From IMG/VR virus record IMGVR_UViG_3300047508_000198, positions 20,945 through 84,944 of that record: DNA of 64,000 nt. One strand, 5' to 3'. The DNA comes from a virus. The notes below the pieces were generated by a model, which made no database searches, was not told where the DNA came from, and was given only the letters and a program-made list of their open reading frames with translations. The position numbers and the translations under genes are program-made. This document shows, in pieces, positions 22,504-30,796 of the stretch (the stretch's first letter is position 1; the number at the start of each line of letters is the position of its first letter).

Positions 22504-24562
22504 CATGCCTGCCGCGCCATGCACTGCCGATCTATGCCGAGAGCCGCCATACGATGCCGAGACGGCCACGCCATGCCGAGCCTTGCCGGTCCTTGCGAGG
22601 CCGCGCCGTGCGATGACTGCCACGCCTCACCCAGCCCCGCTTCGCCTCTCCAGGCAAGGGATGCCATGCGGCGACTGCCGGGCCTGGCCGGGCCGTGCCA
22701 TACCGAGCGATGACTGCCGGGCCTGGCCTAGCCATGCTGCGCCCTGCCTGGACTGGACAGGCCACGCCGAGACTGCCATGCAACGCCGGGCCCAGCTGCG
22801 ACTAGCCGGGCCTAGACAGGACTGCCAGGCCAAGCCCACCGTTGCCACGCCACGCGTGTCCGGCCTGGCCATGCCGAGCCGTACCCTGACACGCCTAGCC
22901 AACCGAGCCCTGCCGTGCCTCGACTGCCCAGCCCGGCCTTGCCCAGACGTCAATGCCAAACCTAGCCAGGCGGGCCGTAGCCTGCCGAGCAAAGCTGTGC
23001 TGCGCCTACGCTAGCCGAGCCGAGCCCTGCCTAGACCGCCCGGCCAGGCCACGCCGTGCCCAGCACTGGCTAGCCGTGCCCGGACAAGCCGCGACCGTCC
23101 ATGCCCCGACTGCCTCGCCGAGTCATGCCTCACCCGGCCGCGCCCTGCGCTGACTGCCCCGCAACGCCTATCCCAGCCATCCCGCGCCGCGACGGCCTCG
23201 CTGAGACGAGCCTCGCTATGCCGCGCCCTGCGCTAACTGCCTCACCTCGATTTGACGCGCCTGGCCCCGCCGAGCCACGCCGTCCCTTGACTGCCAGGCC
23301 ACGCCGTACCCTGACTAGCCCAGACGGGCCTCGCCTTGCCTCGACTGCCGTGCCACGCCCCGCCTAGCAAAGCACACGATGCCCCGCGATGCGCCGACTG
23401 CCCTGCCTTCCGTGCCGGGCCGAGCATCCCGGGCCCAGCCATTCCGAGCCCCGCGTTGCGACGACTGCCCGGCTAAGCCAGGCCTTGCAACGCCGGTCCT
23501 TGCCAGGCCTCTCCCGGCCTGGCCCAGACTGCCTTGCCGAGCCAGGCCCCGCCGAGCTGCGCCTACCCTGGCCTAGCCAATCCAGCCATGCCGAGCCGAG
23601 CCGCGCCAAGCCAAGATTGGCCTAGCCCTGACTGCCGGGCCAAGCCACGCGACGACATACTGCGCCCTGACCTGACTGCCTGGCTGAGCCGTACCGAGCC
23701 AGGCCGGACCATGCCTCGACTGCCGAGCCACGCCATGACCTGGCTGCCGATCCTCGCCTGGACGCGCTGCGCCGTAGGTAGCCCGGCCTGTCCATGGCAG
23801 CCGAACCGGGCTGTGCCGCGCCTAGCCACTCGGTGCCCCGCGCCGCCTCGACTGCCGCGCCTAGCCACGCCTTGCCTAATCACCCATGCCGCGCCGCGCC
23901 ACGACGGCCGGACCATACTGCGCCGTCCATGCTGGGCAACACCGGGCTGTGCCGCACGATGCCCTGACTGCCTGGCCGAGCCGTGAAGCCCCTGCTTCGC
24001 CTTGACGGCCGAGACCGGCCGAGCCATGCACTGACTACAACGCCGCGCCTTGACTGCTGTGCCAAGCCTTGCCCTGCCCGGACAAGCCACCCGATGCCTT
24101 GACTGCCTCACCACACCTTGCCTCGCCCAGCCTTCCCAGACCGCGCCTTGACTGCCGTGCCGGGCGACGCTATCCAAGCCATGCCCTGCTCAGCCAACCC
24201 AGGCCGAGCCTTGACGGCCTCGCCCCGCTGTACGAACAGCACCATGCGCCGACGGCCACGCCGAGCCGGGCTGCTCCGGGCCAAGCAACGACCAGCCCTG
24301 AGCTGCCAAGACTGCCCTGCCTAGCCGCGCAAAGCCACTCCTTGCCCCGCCTCGCCGCGAGACACCACGCGACGCCGAGACTGCCGCGCTAAGCCAAACC
24401 ACGCCCGTCCCAGCGGTCGATGCTTCGCCATGCCTTGACGGCCCTGCACTGCCGCACCCCGACCAGCCCAGACTGGCCTCGCCCAGGCTGGCCGGGCCTG
24501 GACTGCCTGGCCGCGCCAGGCCGCGCCGTGACGCAACCAGCCACGTCACGGCCCGGCCTGAC
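22504..24562. repeat. Pentanucleotide (NNGCC) repeat island 2, non-coding
   Basis: About 2.06 kb without a supportable gene. GCC recurs every five bases on the plus strand, and GAC(T/G)GCC phase marks recur at intervals of roughly 40-65 bases (for example near 23290, 23343, 23395, 24098, 24148). The island runs from the leader hairpin of the 369-aa gene to the stop of the 158-aa gene. Open frames are low-complexity by-products on both strands. Confidence 0.85.
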
Positions 24563-24565
24563 GGC

Positions 24566-25042
24566 TTAGGCCTCGTCGCCAACGGCGAGAGGGCCGTCAT
24601 CTTCCTCGACATCCATGGTCCGGCGGACCATGGCGATGAACTCGCTGAACATGCGGTAGCGGCGCTGCATGTTCCGCCAGTCCACTTCCATCTGGCGCCG
24701 CACCTGGGCGGTCAGCACCTCATCCCGCTGGATCTCGTCCAGCGGCACGTACGAGCGCCCCGGCACGCCAGCGGCGTGCACCGAGTGGAACACCCGGATG
24801 GACTGCACCTCACTGCGCTTGTCGATGTACTGCTCGCGCACCACGCGAACCAGCTGCCGGGCCTGCTGCAGCCGGTACTTGCGCGCGGCGACATCGTTGT
24901 TCCACTCGAACCGGCTGTGCAGCGGGTGACCCTCGGCGGCGGCGGCCGAGACAATGGCCGCCGCCGTCAGGATGCCGCCGTTCTCCTCGCGGATCTGCAG
25001 CAGCTCGGTTTCGAGCTGGCTAGGAGCCTGATCCGGCGCCAT
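24566..25042 (-). CDS. Conserved phage protein with FEWNNDVAA...RLQQAR motif
   Basis: A 158-aa helical protein. It contains SRFEWNNDVAARKYRLQQAR and, near the C terminus, RNMQRRYRMFSEFIAMVRRT, a two-part pattern I know from uncharacterised phage proteins. The start overlaps the previous gene by 23 bp. Family members tend to lie close to phage recombination or ssDNA-binding genes; the biochemical role is not known. Confidence 0.7.
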   Translation of the reverse strand: MAPDQAPSQLETELLQIREENGGILTAAAIVSAAAAEGHPLHSRFEWNNDVAARKYRLQQARQLVRVVREQYIDKRSEVQSIRVFHSVHAAGVPGRSYVPLDEIQRDEVLTAQVRRQMEVDWRNMQRRYRMFSEFIAMVRRTMDVEEDDGPLAVGDEA

Positions 25043-26012
25043 CGCCGGCCTCAGCAGCCATCGCAGCGCGGTCCTCCGCGGTCAGGCCGCGGTCGGGACC
25101 GGGCTCCTTGTCCTTGACCGGCTTGGCCTCGGGCTCGGGCTCGGGCTCCTCGGCCAGGACCTCCGGCGGGGCGTCCAGCTCGGCGAAGTCGTCCATCGTC
25201 AGATGGTCTTCCTCGCCGTAGACGTCGTAGTCCACCGAGTCCAGCAGGTACATCGGGTCCAGCTCGCGGACCACGGTGACGGCGTTGCGGCCGTCGGCGA
25301 TCCGGAACGTGCCGAATTCCCCGTTCCGCTCGGGCCGCCACTCGCCGACGCCGACATTGCCGCCGCCCGCCTCGATCAGCGAGACCACCGAGTCCCGCTC
25401 CAGCAGGTTGGAGGTGTAGCCCACCATCAAGGTGGCGCTCCACCGGTAGAAGCAGCCGCGGTACCGCAGGTCCGCGGGGTGGTTGACGCCGGCCAGGCGC
25501 ACGTAGTCCTCGCGCATCCGGGGGCGGCCGTCGAGCACGACCATCCGGCCGGCCTCGCTCGGCACGCTGACGCCGTAGAACGTCAGGAACTGGCGAAGCT
25601 CGGTCATCTTCACCTGCTTGCCCCAGAACCGCCCGGCCCCGATAGTCGCCATCTTGAAGGCCATGGCGGGCAGGCCGAACAGCACCTCCTCGGTCGCCGG
25701 GTCGACGCCCGCACGGTAGAGGCTGGCCAGGTACTCGCGGTGCGGGTCACGCTTCTCCGGCTGGCGCTTCTTGCCCTGCTGGGCGGCCAGCATCTGGGCC
25801 TTGGCCTTCTCGGAGAACCGGCTGACGATCAGCGGCGCGGTGCCGATGATCCGGATGGCGAGCAGCTCCTGCCGGATCGGCTTGATGGTCAGCGCCGCGG
25901 CCGGAGCCGGGGCAGATGCCGTCGTGCGCCGCTTGACGGCTGGCTTGGCGTCGGCTCCGTTCGTACCGGTGGCGGTAGCCGCCGGGTCATCCTTAACCTG
26001 TGTTCCAGGCAT
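25020..26012 (-). CDS. Conserved phage protein with VGVGEWRPE motif
   Basis: A 330-aa protein. After a Thr/Ala/Pro-rich N terminus (about 1-40) comes IGTAPLIVSRFSEKAKAQML, LFGLPAMAFKMATIGAGRFW and, near residue 225, VGVGEWRPERNGEFGTFRI. The same trio of motifs marks a phage family of unknown function; the motif style (PLI, small Gly-rich VGVGEW...FG.F) reminds me of RAMP/Cas7-type folds, which is speculation. The C-terminal 70 residues are acidic and repetitive. GAGGAGGGA precedes the ATG. Confidence 0.7.
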   Translation of the reverse strand: MPGTQVKDDPAATATGTNGADAKPAVKRRTTASAPAPAAALTIKPIRQELLAIRIIGTAPLIVSRFSEKAKAQMLAAQQGKKRQPEKRDPHREYLASLYRAGVDPATEEVLFGLPAMAFKMATIGAGRFWGKQVKMTELRQFLTFYGVSVPSEAGRMVVLDGRPRMREDYVRLAGVNHPADLRYRGCFYRWSATLMVGYTSNLLERDSVVSLIEAGGGNVGVGEWRPERNGEFGTFRIADGRNAVTVVRELDPMYLLDSVDYDVYGEEDHLTMDDFAELDAPPEVLAEEPEPEPEAKPVKDKEPGPDRGLTAEDRAAMAAEAGDGAGSGS

Positions 26013-26046
26013 GGTTCAGTCCCTCCTCGGGGGAGTGAATCGTGTC

Positions 26047-26080
26047 GCGGCCCCCGCCTCCTTACCAGGTCGGGGGCCGC
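26047..26080 (-). promoter_or_regulatory. Leader hairpin upstream of the 330-aa gene
   Basis: GCGGCCCCCG at 26047-26056 pairs perfectly with 26071-26080 across a 14-base loop. On the minus strand the loop holds AAGGAGG, and a second CCCCCGAGGAGGG element lies between this hairpin and the start. It may act as an attenuator or a transcript-protecting structure. Confidence 0.55.
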
Positions 26081-26090
26081 CTTGGCCTTG

Positions 26091-26131
26091 ACACTATACT
26101 TACGAGCACGCACTGTCAAAGAACCTTGATA
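26091..26131 (-). promoter_or_regulatory. Minus promoter overlapped by operator site TGTCAA-N6-TTGATA
   Basis: On the minus strand TTGACA (26119-26114) and TAGTGT (26096-26091) are 17 bp apart and point to the 330-aa gene. The left half of the operator-like palindrome (26114-26131, TGTCAAAGAACCTTGATA) coincides with the -35 box, so a repressor binding the shared operator would block this promoter too. On the plus strand no convincing -35 is seen for the same site. Confidence 0.6.
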
Positions 26132-26153
26132 TTTCTGCTACGATGGCTGACGT

Positions 26154-26290
26154 CCCCGCCCGGACACCCGCCCCTAAGGCCACGGGGCGGTTCGCCAGGT
26201 GACGCGCGTAAGCGGCAAGCGTGGTCCGTAGCCGAAACCGGAGCCGTATAGGTAGTTGGGCCAGCCTCAGTCTGGCCCGTCCGGGCGGGG
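26154..26290 (+). ncRNA. Candidate structured RNA, about 137 nt
   Basis: CCCCGCCCGGAC at 26154-26165 pairs perfectly (12 bp) with 26279-26290. Inside are a 7-bp hairpin (CCGCCCC...GGGGCGG, 26169-26186), a possible GNRA hairpin CGC-GTAA-GCG (about 26205-26214), and a 7-bp hairpin GGGCCAG...CTGGCCC (26258-26278). No open frame explains the region. It lies directly after the operator at 26114-26131. Strand is assumed from that site; the minus strand would fold equally. Confidence 0.5.
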
Positions 26291-26323
26291 CCCAGTCTCT
26301 AGGAACATTGATACTCTAGGCCC

Positions 26324-26614
26324 ATGTGCTGCTGGACTCACGAAGACCTGAGCTACCCGGGCGCGCTCGCCTCCACGGACGTGGACGACCGCTGCCGGTG
26401 CGAATGCCTCCCGCCGTGCCGGCGCCGTGCCACGGCCGAGGACGTGCGCTGCGACGTATGCGGCGGGCGCGCCTCCTCCGACCCGGCCCAGGGAGGAGGG
26501 CGAACGGCCCAGGTGGAGCCGCAATCGTTCGAGCGCTCGGTCACCGAGCGCGAGTACCCGCTCTCCATCACCCTGCCCGGCGCGCTGCCAGCGACGCCTG
26601 GACAACCCTTCTGA
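26324..26614 (+). CDS. Small Cys-rich protein, leaderless
   Basis: A 96-aa protein with a zinc-finger-like N-terminal half (MCCWTHEDLSYPGALASTDV, then DDRCRCECLPPCRRR...RCDVCGGRA). TACTCT at 26312-26317 preceded by TTGATA gives a -10 box 7 bases before the ATG, so the transcript is probably leaderless. The last 47 bp overlap the end of the convergent 1231-aa gene. Not recognised. Confidence 0.55.
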   Translation: MCCWTHEDLSYPGALASTDVDDRCRCECLPPCRRRATAEDVRCDVCGGRASSDPAQGGGRTAQVEPQSFERSVTEREYPLSITLPGALPATPGQPF

Positions 26615-29600
26615 ACGCCACCGCCTGCGGCTTGTGCATCGGGTCGCCCTGGTAGGCGTCGGTGTTGCTGTAGCCGCTGCTGTCCGCGGTGTTCGGCGCG
26701 ACCGGGGCCAGGTCGGCGTTGCCCGGCTGACGGCCGCTGAAGGTCTGGGTGAACGGGCCGCCCGGCTGCGGCGGCTCCTGCGGCTGGCCGAGCACGTCAT
26801 CAGGCGCCACCGGGCCCGTGCCCTTCGGCTCGGTGCCCTGGTACGGAGGCGGGCCGCCGGAGCGGGCCGGGTCCTCCCCGCCGCCCATCACCGGCGGCGT
26901 GCCGGGACCGTTCAGCGGCGTGCTGCCCATCGGGTCCGGGCTCGCGCCGGGACCGTCGGTGATCAGGTCGACCGAGGTGGCCGCGGTCTTGCCCTGGCGC
27001 TGCGCGTGGTCCTCCAGCCCGTTCCACGTCGCGGATCCCGCCTGAGCCGTCTGCCAGTAATGCGACCCGGCCGCCTCGGCGTTCGCATAGCCCCTGGCCC
27101 TCAGGTGGTCGATCGCATCCTGCCCGGTTTCCGGCCAGCGCTTGTGTCCCATAGCTATAAAGATAGGGTAGGTGCCGGTCGCCGACGGCTGCCAGCGGCC
27201 CCGCTCGGCCAGCAGGAGCTTGCGGGTGAACCCGGCGTGCGCGTCGAGCCGCTGAGCCAGCACCGGGTGCCGGGCCGCCTGGTCCTGGTGCGCCACCACC
27301 CACCGGGCCTGGATGCCGCCCGGCCGGTCGGCGATCGCCGCGTACAGGCCGGCCTCGAAGGCCGGGGAGCCCTGACCGACCAGGCGGCGGCCGGGCTGCC
27401 AGCGGGCCGCGAACCGGTAGCCCTTGGCGAAGCCGGGGTCGTCGACCGCGGAGCGGGTGACGAAGCTGGCCGAGACGGTGAACGCGGCCTTGCCGAACTC
27501 CTTGCGCTTGCGCTCCAGGTAGGCGTGGCGGCGTACGCCCTCGTGGCCGAAGTAGGCGTCGTGGACGCCCTGCCCGTGGGTGCGCCGTACGTAGTCACGG
27601 AACCGGCTGTAGTCCTCGTCGGTCGGCTCGCGCTCGCCGGCGTCCGGGTCCCGCCGCCACAGGTCGTGCATGACATGCTGCGGGATCGCCGACCGCACCG
27701 ACGGGTCCACGTAGTCGTAGGAGTCGTGCTCGTAGGGCCGCTGGTAGTCCCCCTGGCGCTGCAGCGAGGCGTGGCTCACCTGGAAGGCGCGCTGCGCGTC
27801 GGCCGCGTTCCCCGCCTGGCCTGCGTCCCCGCCCATGCTGCGCGGAACATCCATCTGGCCAGGGTCAGGAGGACGGCCACTGTAGCCCACCGAGTAGCCC
27901 TGGACGTACGGGCTGACCCGCGAGCTGTTGTCGCTGAACGTCGGGTGCTCCCCGGCTGCCGCGTCATCCTGGCCGTCCTTGACGCCCTGGCCGTAGTCAC
28001 CGCTGCCCTCGTTCGAGGACCACGGGTCCGGGCTGGTCTGCGCCGAGTTGAACGGCGCGGTTCCGTCGTCGGTGGTCTCGTGCGGCTTGGTCAAGATGTC
28101 GGCCTGGCGCCGCAGCGAGCCCATGTACTGGCCGCCGCCGGGCTCGTTGGAGAAGGCGCGCTCCCCGGGGATGCGGCTGGTGACGTCCAGGTCGTGCTGC
28201 GCCTTCACGGTGGAGTACACGCCGAGGTAATGCGCGTGCAGGTCCGGGCGGCCGGTCATCTCGCCGTAGGCCTTCTTGTCGACCGGCTCGCGGCCGTTGG
28301 TGGCGTCGATCACGCCGCGGGTCTCGTTGTGGCCGCGCAGGTACTGCCCGTGCCCCTTGCGGCCGAAGACGTAGCTGTCCTTGTGCGGCGGCTTCTTGCC
28401 CTCCATGGCGTCCATCCGGCCGAACATCCGCAGCGCCGTGTTGGAAGGCGTCATCGAGCTGCGGGCCGCAGTCGCGCCCTTGGGCCGGGCGCCGTCCGGG
28501 CCGGTCTCCCACTCGCCCTGGAACTCCGGGTTGAGCGGGAACGCGACCTCCTGGTTCAGCTCGTCGGCCTGCGGCGTGGGGACGTCGTGGGAGTCCACCG
28601 TCTGCTGGATCTGGGGCAGCTGCGAGGCAGCCTCGTGCTGACGGTCAGAGGCGGCGCCCTGGTCGGGCATCTCCTGGCGCTGCTGCTCGCTGTACACGTC
28701 CCACTGGTGCCGGGGCTGCTCCTCCTCCGCGTGGGCGGTGCGGTGCTGGCCTTCCACCTGGTGCTTGATCTTCCCGCAGTAGGCCTCGGGGTCGTTCTTG
28801 TCGGAGTTGGCCGCGACGCACGCGGCGAAGTCCTCGTACCCGGCGAACGGGGCGCCCTTCGTCAGCTGCCCCTGGCGGGGCTCAGGAAAATTTGGCGGCC
28901 TGCCGGCCCCGGCCCCGGTCTTGTCCCAGGGCTTGCCCTTGCCCTTCTTCTTGCCCTTGCCCTTCTTCTTCTTCTGGCCGAAGGCGTCCTGCTCCTCATC
29001 GTCCTCGGCAAACGGGTTCTTGCCGCCCGCCAGGACCGGGCGCACCCGGGCCAGGTACCCGTGCAGCCAGGCGATCTCGTCCTCGCTGCGAGCCTCGGCC
29101 CGGAACGCCGCGGCGATCGTCCGGTGATGGGCGGCCACCTTCTTCAGGTCCCCGGTGCGCAGCACGGCGGTGCCCTCGTCCGCGCCCTGGACCTCGAAGT
29201 ACGCCTGGCGGCGGAAGTCCTCGGCGTTCATCAGGTAGCCGACCGCGACCGAGGCGGTGTGCTCATGGCCGTTGCCGCAGGACTGCTCGGGCCAGTGCAG
29301 CGAGCCGCACCGCTCGTGGTAGGGCGCGTCAAACGTGTCGACATCCTGGTCCGAGCCGATGTGCCAGCGGAACCCGTCCTGGTCCGGGCCGGTGTAGGCG
29401 GAGACGCGCAGCGCAGCCTGGCGCTCGGCCGTCGGGCGCGGCGGGGCGCCCTCGTCCATGTCCTGGTCCTGGCCCGGGGCAGGCGTAGAGGACGGCTGGC
29501 TGGGGGCCGCGCCCGGCGGGGTAGTGGGGATCTGGCCGGGCGGGCCGAGCGGGATCTGGGCGTAGGAGTCGGCGGTGTCCATCGACGTGGTGTGCTCGTC

Positions 29601-30263
29601 CGGCCGCTCCGGGCCCGAGCCGAAGCCGGAGCCCGAGCCGTCCATCTGCTGCAGCTGCTGGATGCCCGGGGCCTGCTCCGAGCTGATCTGCGAGCTGTGG
29701 TCCGGCGACTCGACCCCGCCGTTGTACTCGTTCTGCGGCGGCGCGAAGTTGTCGAACACCTCCTCGGGCAGCGGGGTCGGCGCGGGGTTGTCCTGGGGGT
29801 CGCGCTCCTGCTGGATCTGCGGCAGGCCGGAGGCGCCCTGGCGGGTCAGGTAGCCGACGTAGGTCATGAACTCGCGCCGGGCCGCCAGCGCGTGAATGCC
29901 GTACGGGCTGGCCGCGGTGTAGGCGTGGCCGAGAGCCTGCTCCTGGAACTCATCGGGGTCGGCCATCAGGTCCCGCGGGATGCCGCGGTACCACTTGGCG
30001 GCCTCGGCGATCATCGCGGTGCGGTAGTCCGAGGCGATCTCCTCATCGCCCAGCCAGTCGGTGGCCGCGGTGTGCCGCTCGAAGGCGGGCAGCGGCTCCA
30101 GCGTCTGGCGTACCGCCGTCGCGCTCAGGTCGGTCTCGCGCGACTGCGCCGCCGATGCCGTCCGGCGCCGGTCGTGCGCGTCGAGCGCAGCCACGGTGAT
30201 CGCCAGCTGGCCGCCAGTCCGGGCACCCTGGATCGCCCGCAGCAGGTCGTCACGCTCGGCCAT
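26568..30263 (-). CDS. Large virion-associated protein (1231 aa)
   Basis: Start ATG 30263. The N-terminal helical domain (MAERDDLLRAIQGARTGGQL...FMTYVGYLTRQG) matches that of the protein at 21350. Later features are a basic Lys/Gly stretch (KKKKGKGKKKGKGK near residue 435), and a Cys-containing segment (AGYEDFAACVAANSDKNDPE, CGKIKHQVEG) often seen in phage head-associated proteins. The remainder is Pro/Gly/Gln-rich, with a folded C-terminal domain (GYRFAARWQPGRRLVGQGSP to DAIDHLRARG). A Zn-bound or DNA-contacting virion component is likely. A strong hairpin precedes the start. Confidence 0.75.
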   Translation of the reverse strand: MAERDDLLRAIQGARTGGQLAITVAALDAHDRRRTASAAQSRETDLSATAVRQTLEPLPAFERHTAATDWLGDEEIASDYRTAMIAEAAKWYRGIPRDLMADPDEFQEQALGHAYTAASPYGIHALAARREFMTYVGYLTRQGASGLPQIQQERDPQDNPAPTPLPEEVFDNFAPPQNEYNGGVESPDHSSQISSEQAPGIQQLQQMDGSGSGFGSGPERPDEHTTSMDTADSYAQIPLGPPGQIPTTPPGAAPSQPSSTPAPGQDQDMDEGAPPRPTAERQAALRVSAYTGPDQDGFRWHIGSDQDVDTFDAPYHERCGSLHWPEQSCGNGHEHTASVAVGYLMNAEDFRRQAYFEVQGADEGTAVLRTGDLKKVAAHHRTIAAAFRAEARSEDEIAWLHGYLARVRPVLAGGKNPFAEDDEEQDAFGQKKKKGKGKKKGKGKPWDKTGAGAGRPPNFPEPRQGQLTKGAPFAGYEDFAACVAANSDKNDPEAYCGKIKHQVEGQHRTAHAEEEQPRHQWDVYSEQQRQEMPDQGAASDRQHEAASQLPQIQQTVDSHDVPTPQADELNQEVAFPLNPEFQGEWETGPDGARPKGATAARSSMTPSNTALRMFGRMDAMEGKKPPHKDSYVFGRKGHGQYLRGHNETRGVIDATNGREPVDKKAYGEMTGRPDLHAHYLGVYSTVKAQHDLDVTSRIPGERAFSNEPGGGQYMGSLRRQADILTKPHETTDDGTAPFNSAQTSPDPWSSNEGSGDYGQGVKDGQDDAAAGEHPTFSDNSSRVSPYVQGYSVGYSGRPPDPGQMDVPRSMGGDAGQAGNAADAQRAFQVSHASLQRQGDYQRPYEHDSYDYVDPSVRSAIPQHVMHDLWRRDPDAGEREPTDEDYSRFRDYVRRTHGQGVHDAYFGHEGVRRHAYLERKRKEFGKAAFTVSASFVTRSAVDDPGFAKGYRFAARWQPGRRLVGQGSPAFEAGLYAAIADRPGGIQARWVVAHQDQAARHPVLAQRLDAHAGFTRKLLLAERGRWQPSATGTYPIFIAMGHKRWPETGQDAIDHLRARGYANAEAAGSHYWQTAQAGSATWNGLEDHAQRQGKTAATSVDLITDGPGASPDPMGSTPLNGPGTPPVMGGGEDPARSGGPPPYQGTEPKGTGPVAPDDVLGQPQEPPQPGGPFTQTFSGRQPGNADLAPVAPNTADSSGYSNTDAYQGDPMHKPQAVAFRRVVQASLAARRAG

Positions 30264-30721
30264 AAGATCGTCTCCCGGGAAGGCAGCGAAGTCTCTGCTT
30301 CTTCCCGGGCCGCCCCGATCAGCGCCCTGAGATGCTCATGGCTAACCGGGGGCGTCCGGCCGACATCCAAAGCATCCAGGAACATTCCGCTGATCTGCGG
30401 GACATCCAGGCCCGCCTCGACCCGGGCCGCTGACCAGCCGGGGATCCGGGCGTACCAGCGCACCCCGTGCACGCCCCTGTCCGGCCGGCGGACGGGCTCG
30501 GCGCTGGCGAGCAGGCACAGCCCGCGCAGGGCCTTCTTGGAGATGGCTACCCGGCCGCCTGCGTCCAGGGCCGCCTGCGCGGCCTGCACCGGGTCCTCGG
30601 GGCCGCTGGCCGCCTTGCGGGCACAACCCGGGTGCTTGCCGTACAAAATCGGGTCGCCGACCGCGATCTCCAGCTCACACACTGGGCAGGTCAGTCCCGA
30701 TTCCCAGTTCTGTCCGAGCAC
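30125..30721 (-). CDS. Zinc-ribbon protein overlapping the 1231-aa gene
   Basis: A 198-aa frame from GTG 30721 (GAGGAGGG upstream). The N terminus has CPVCELEIAVGDPILYGKHPGC, a zinc knuckle with a His. Up to about residue 150 the protein looks real (PVRRPDRGVHGVRWYARIPG, GAAREEAETSLPSRE); the last 45 residues overlap the next gene in another frame and may be read only because no stop intervenes. A frameshift joining the two genes cannot be excluded. Confidence 0.55.
   Translation of the reverse strand: MLGQNWESGLTCPVCELEIAVGDPILYGKHPGCARKAASGPEDPVQAAQAALDAGGRVAISKKALRGLCLLASAEPVRRPDRGVHGVRWYARIPGWSAARVEAGLDVPQISGMFLDALDVGRTPPVSHEHLRALIGAAREEAETSLPSRETILWPSVTTCCGRSRVPGLAASWRSPWLRSTRTTGAGRHRRRSRARPT
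30274..30309 (-). promoter_or_regulatory. Strong leader hairpin before the 1231-aa gene
   Basis: CCCGGGAAG (30274-30282) and GCAG (30283-30286) pair with CTGC (30295-30298) and CTTCCCGGG (30301-30309), 13 bp in all. It ends 10 bases before the ATG at 30263. The GGGAAGAAG arm is shared with other minus-strand leaders. Confidence 0.6.
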
Positions 30722-30761
30722 GGGCCCTCCTCACAGCTTCCGGGGGCAGGCTGGAATCGGT

Positions 30762-30790
30762 TTGGAAATATCAAGGTTTATTGATATTCT
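30762..30790 (+). promoter_or_regulatory. Operator-promoter 6 (TATCAA-N6-TTGATA), leaderless
   Basis: TTGGAA (30762-30767), 17-bp spacer, TATTCT (30785-30790), perfect palindrome at 30769-30786. The ATG at 30797 is exactly 7 bases after the -10 box, with no SD. The site is the only one driving a single isolated plus-strand gene outside the early cluster. Confidence 0.85.
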
Positions 30791-30796
30791 GGGGTC

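Noticed and set aside
22504-24562. CRISPR array
   Set aside because: The spacing near 50 bp invited the idea, but there are no identical direct repeats, no unique spacers of fixed length and no cas genes.
26088-26100. Plus-strand TTGACA promoter for the candidate RNA
   Set aside because: No acceptable -10 box lies 16-18 bp downstream. The minus-strand reading of the region is better.
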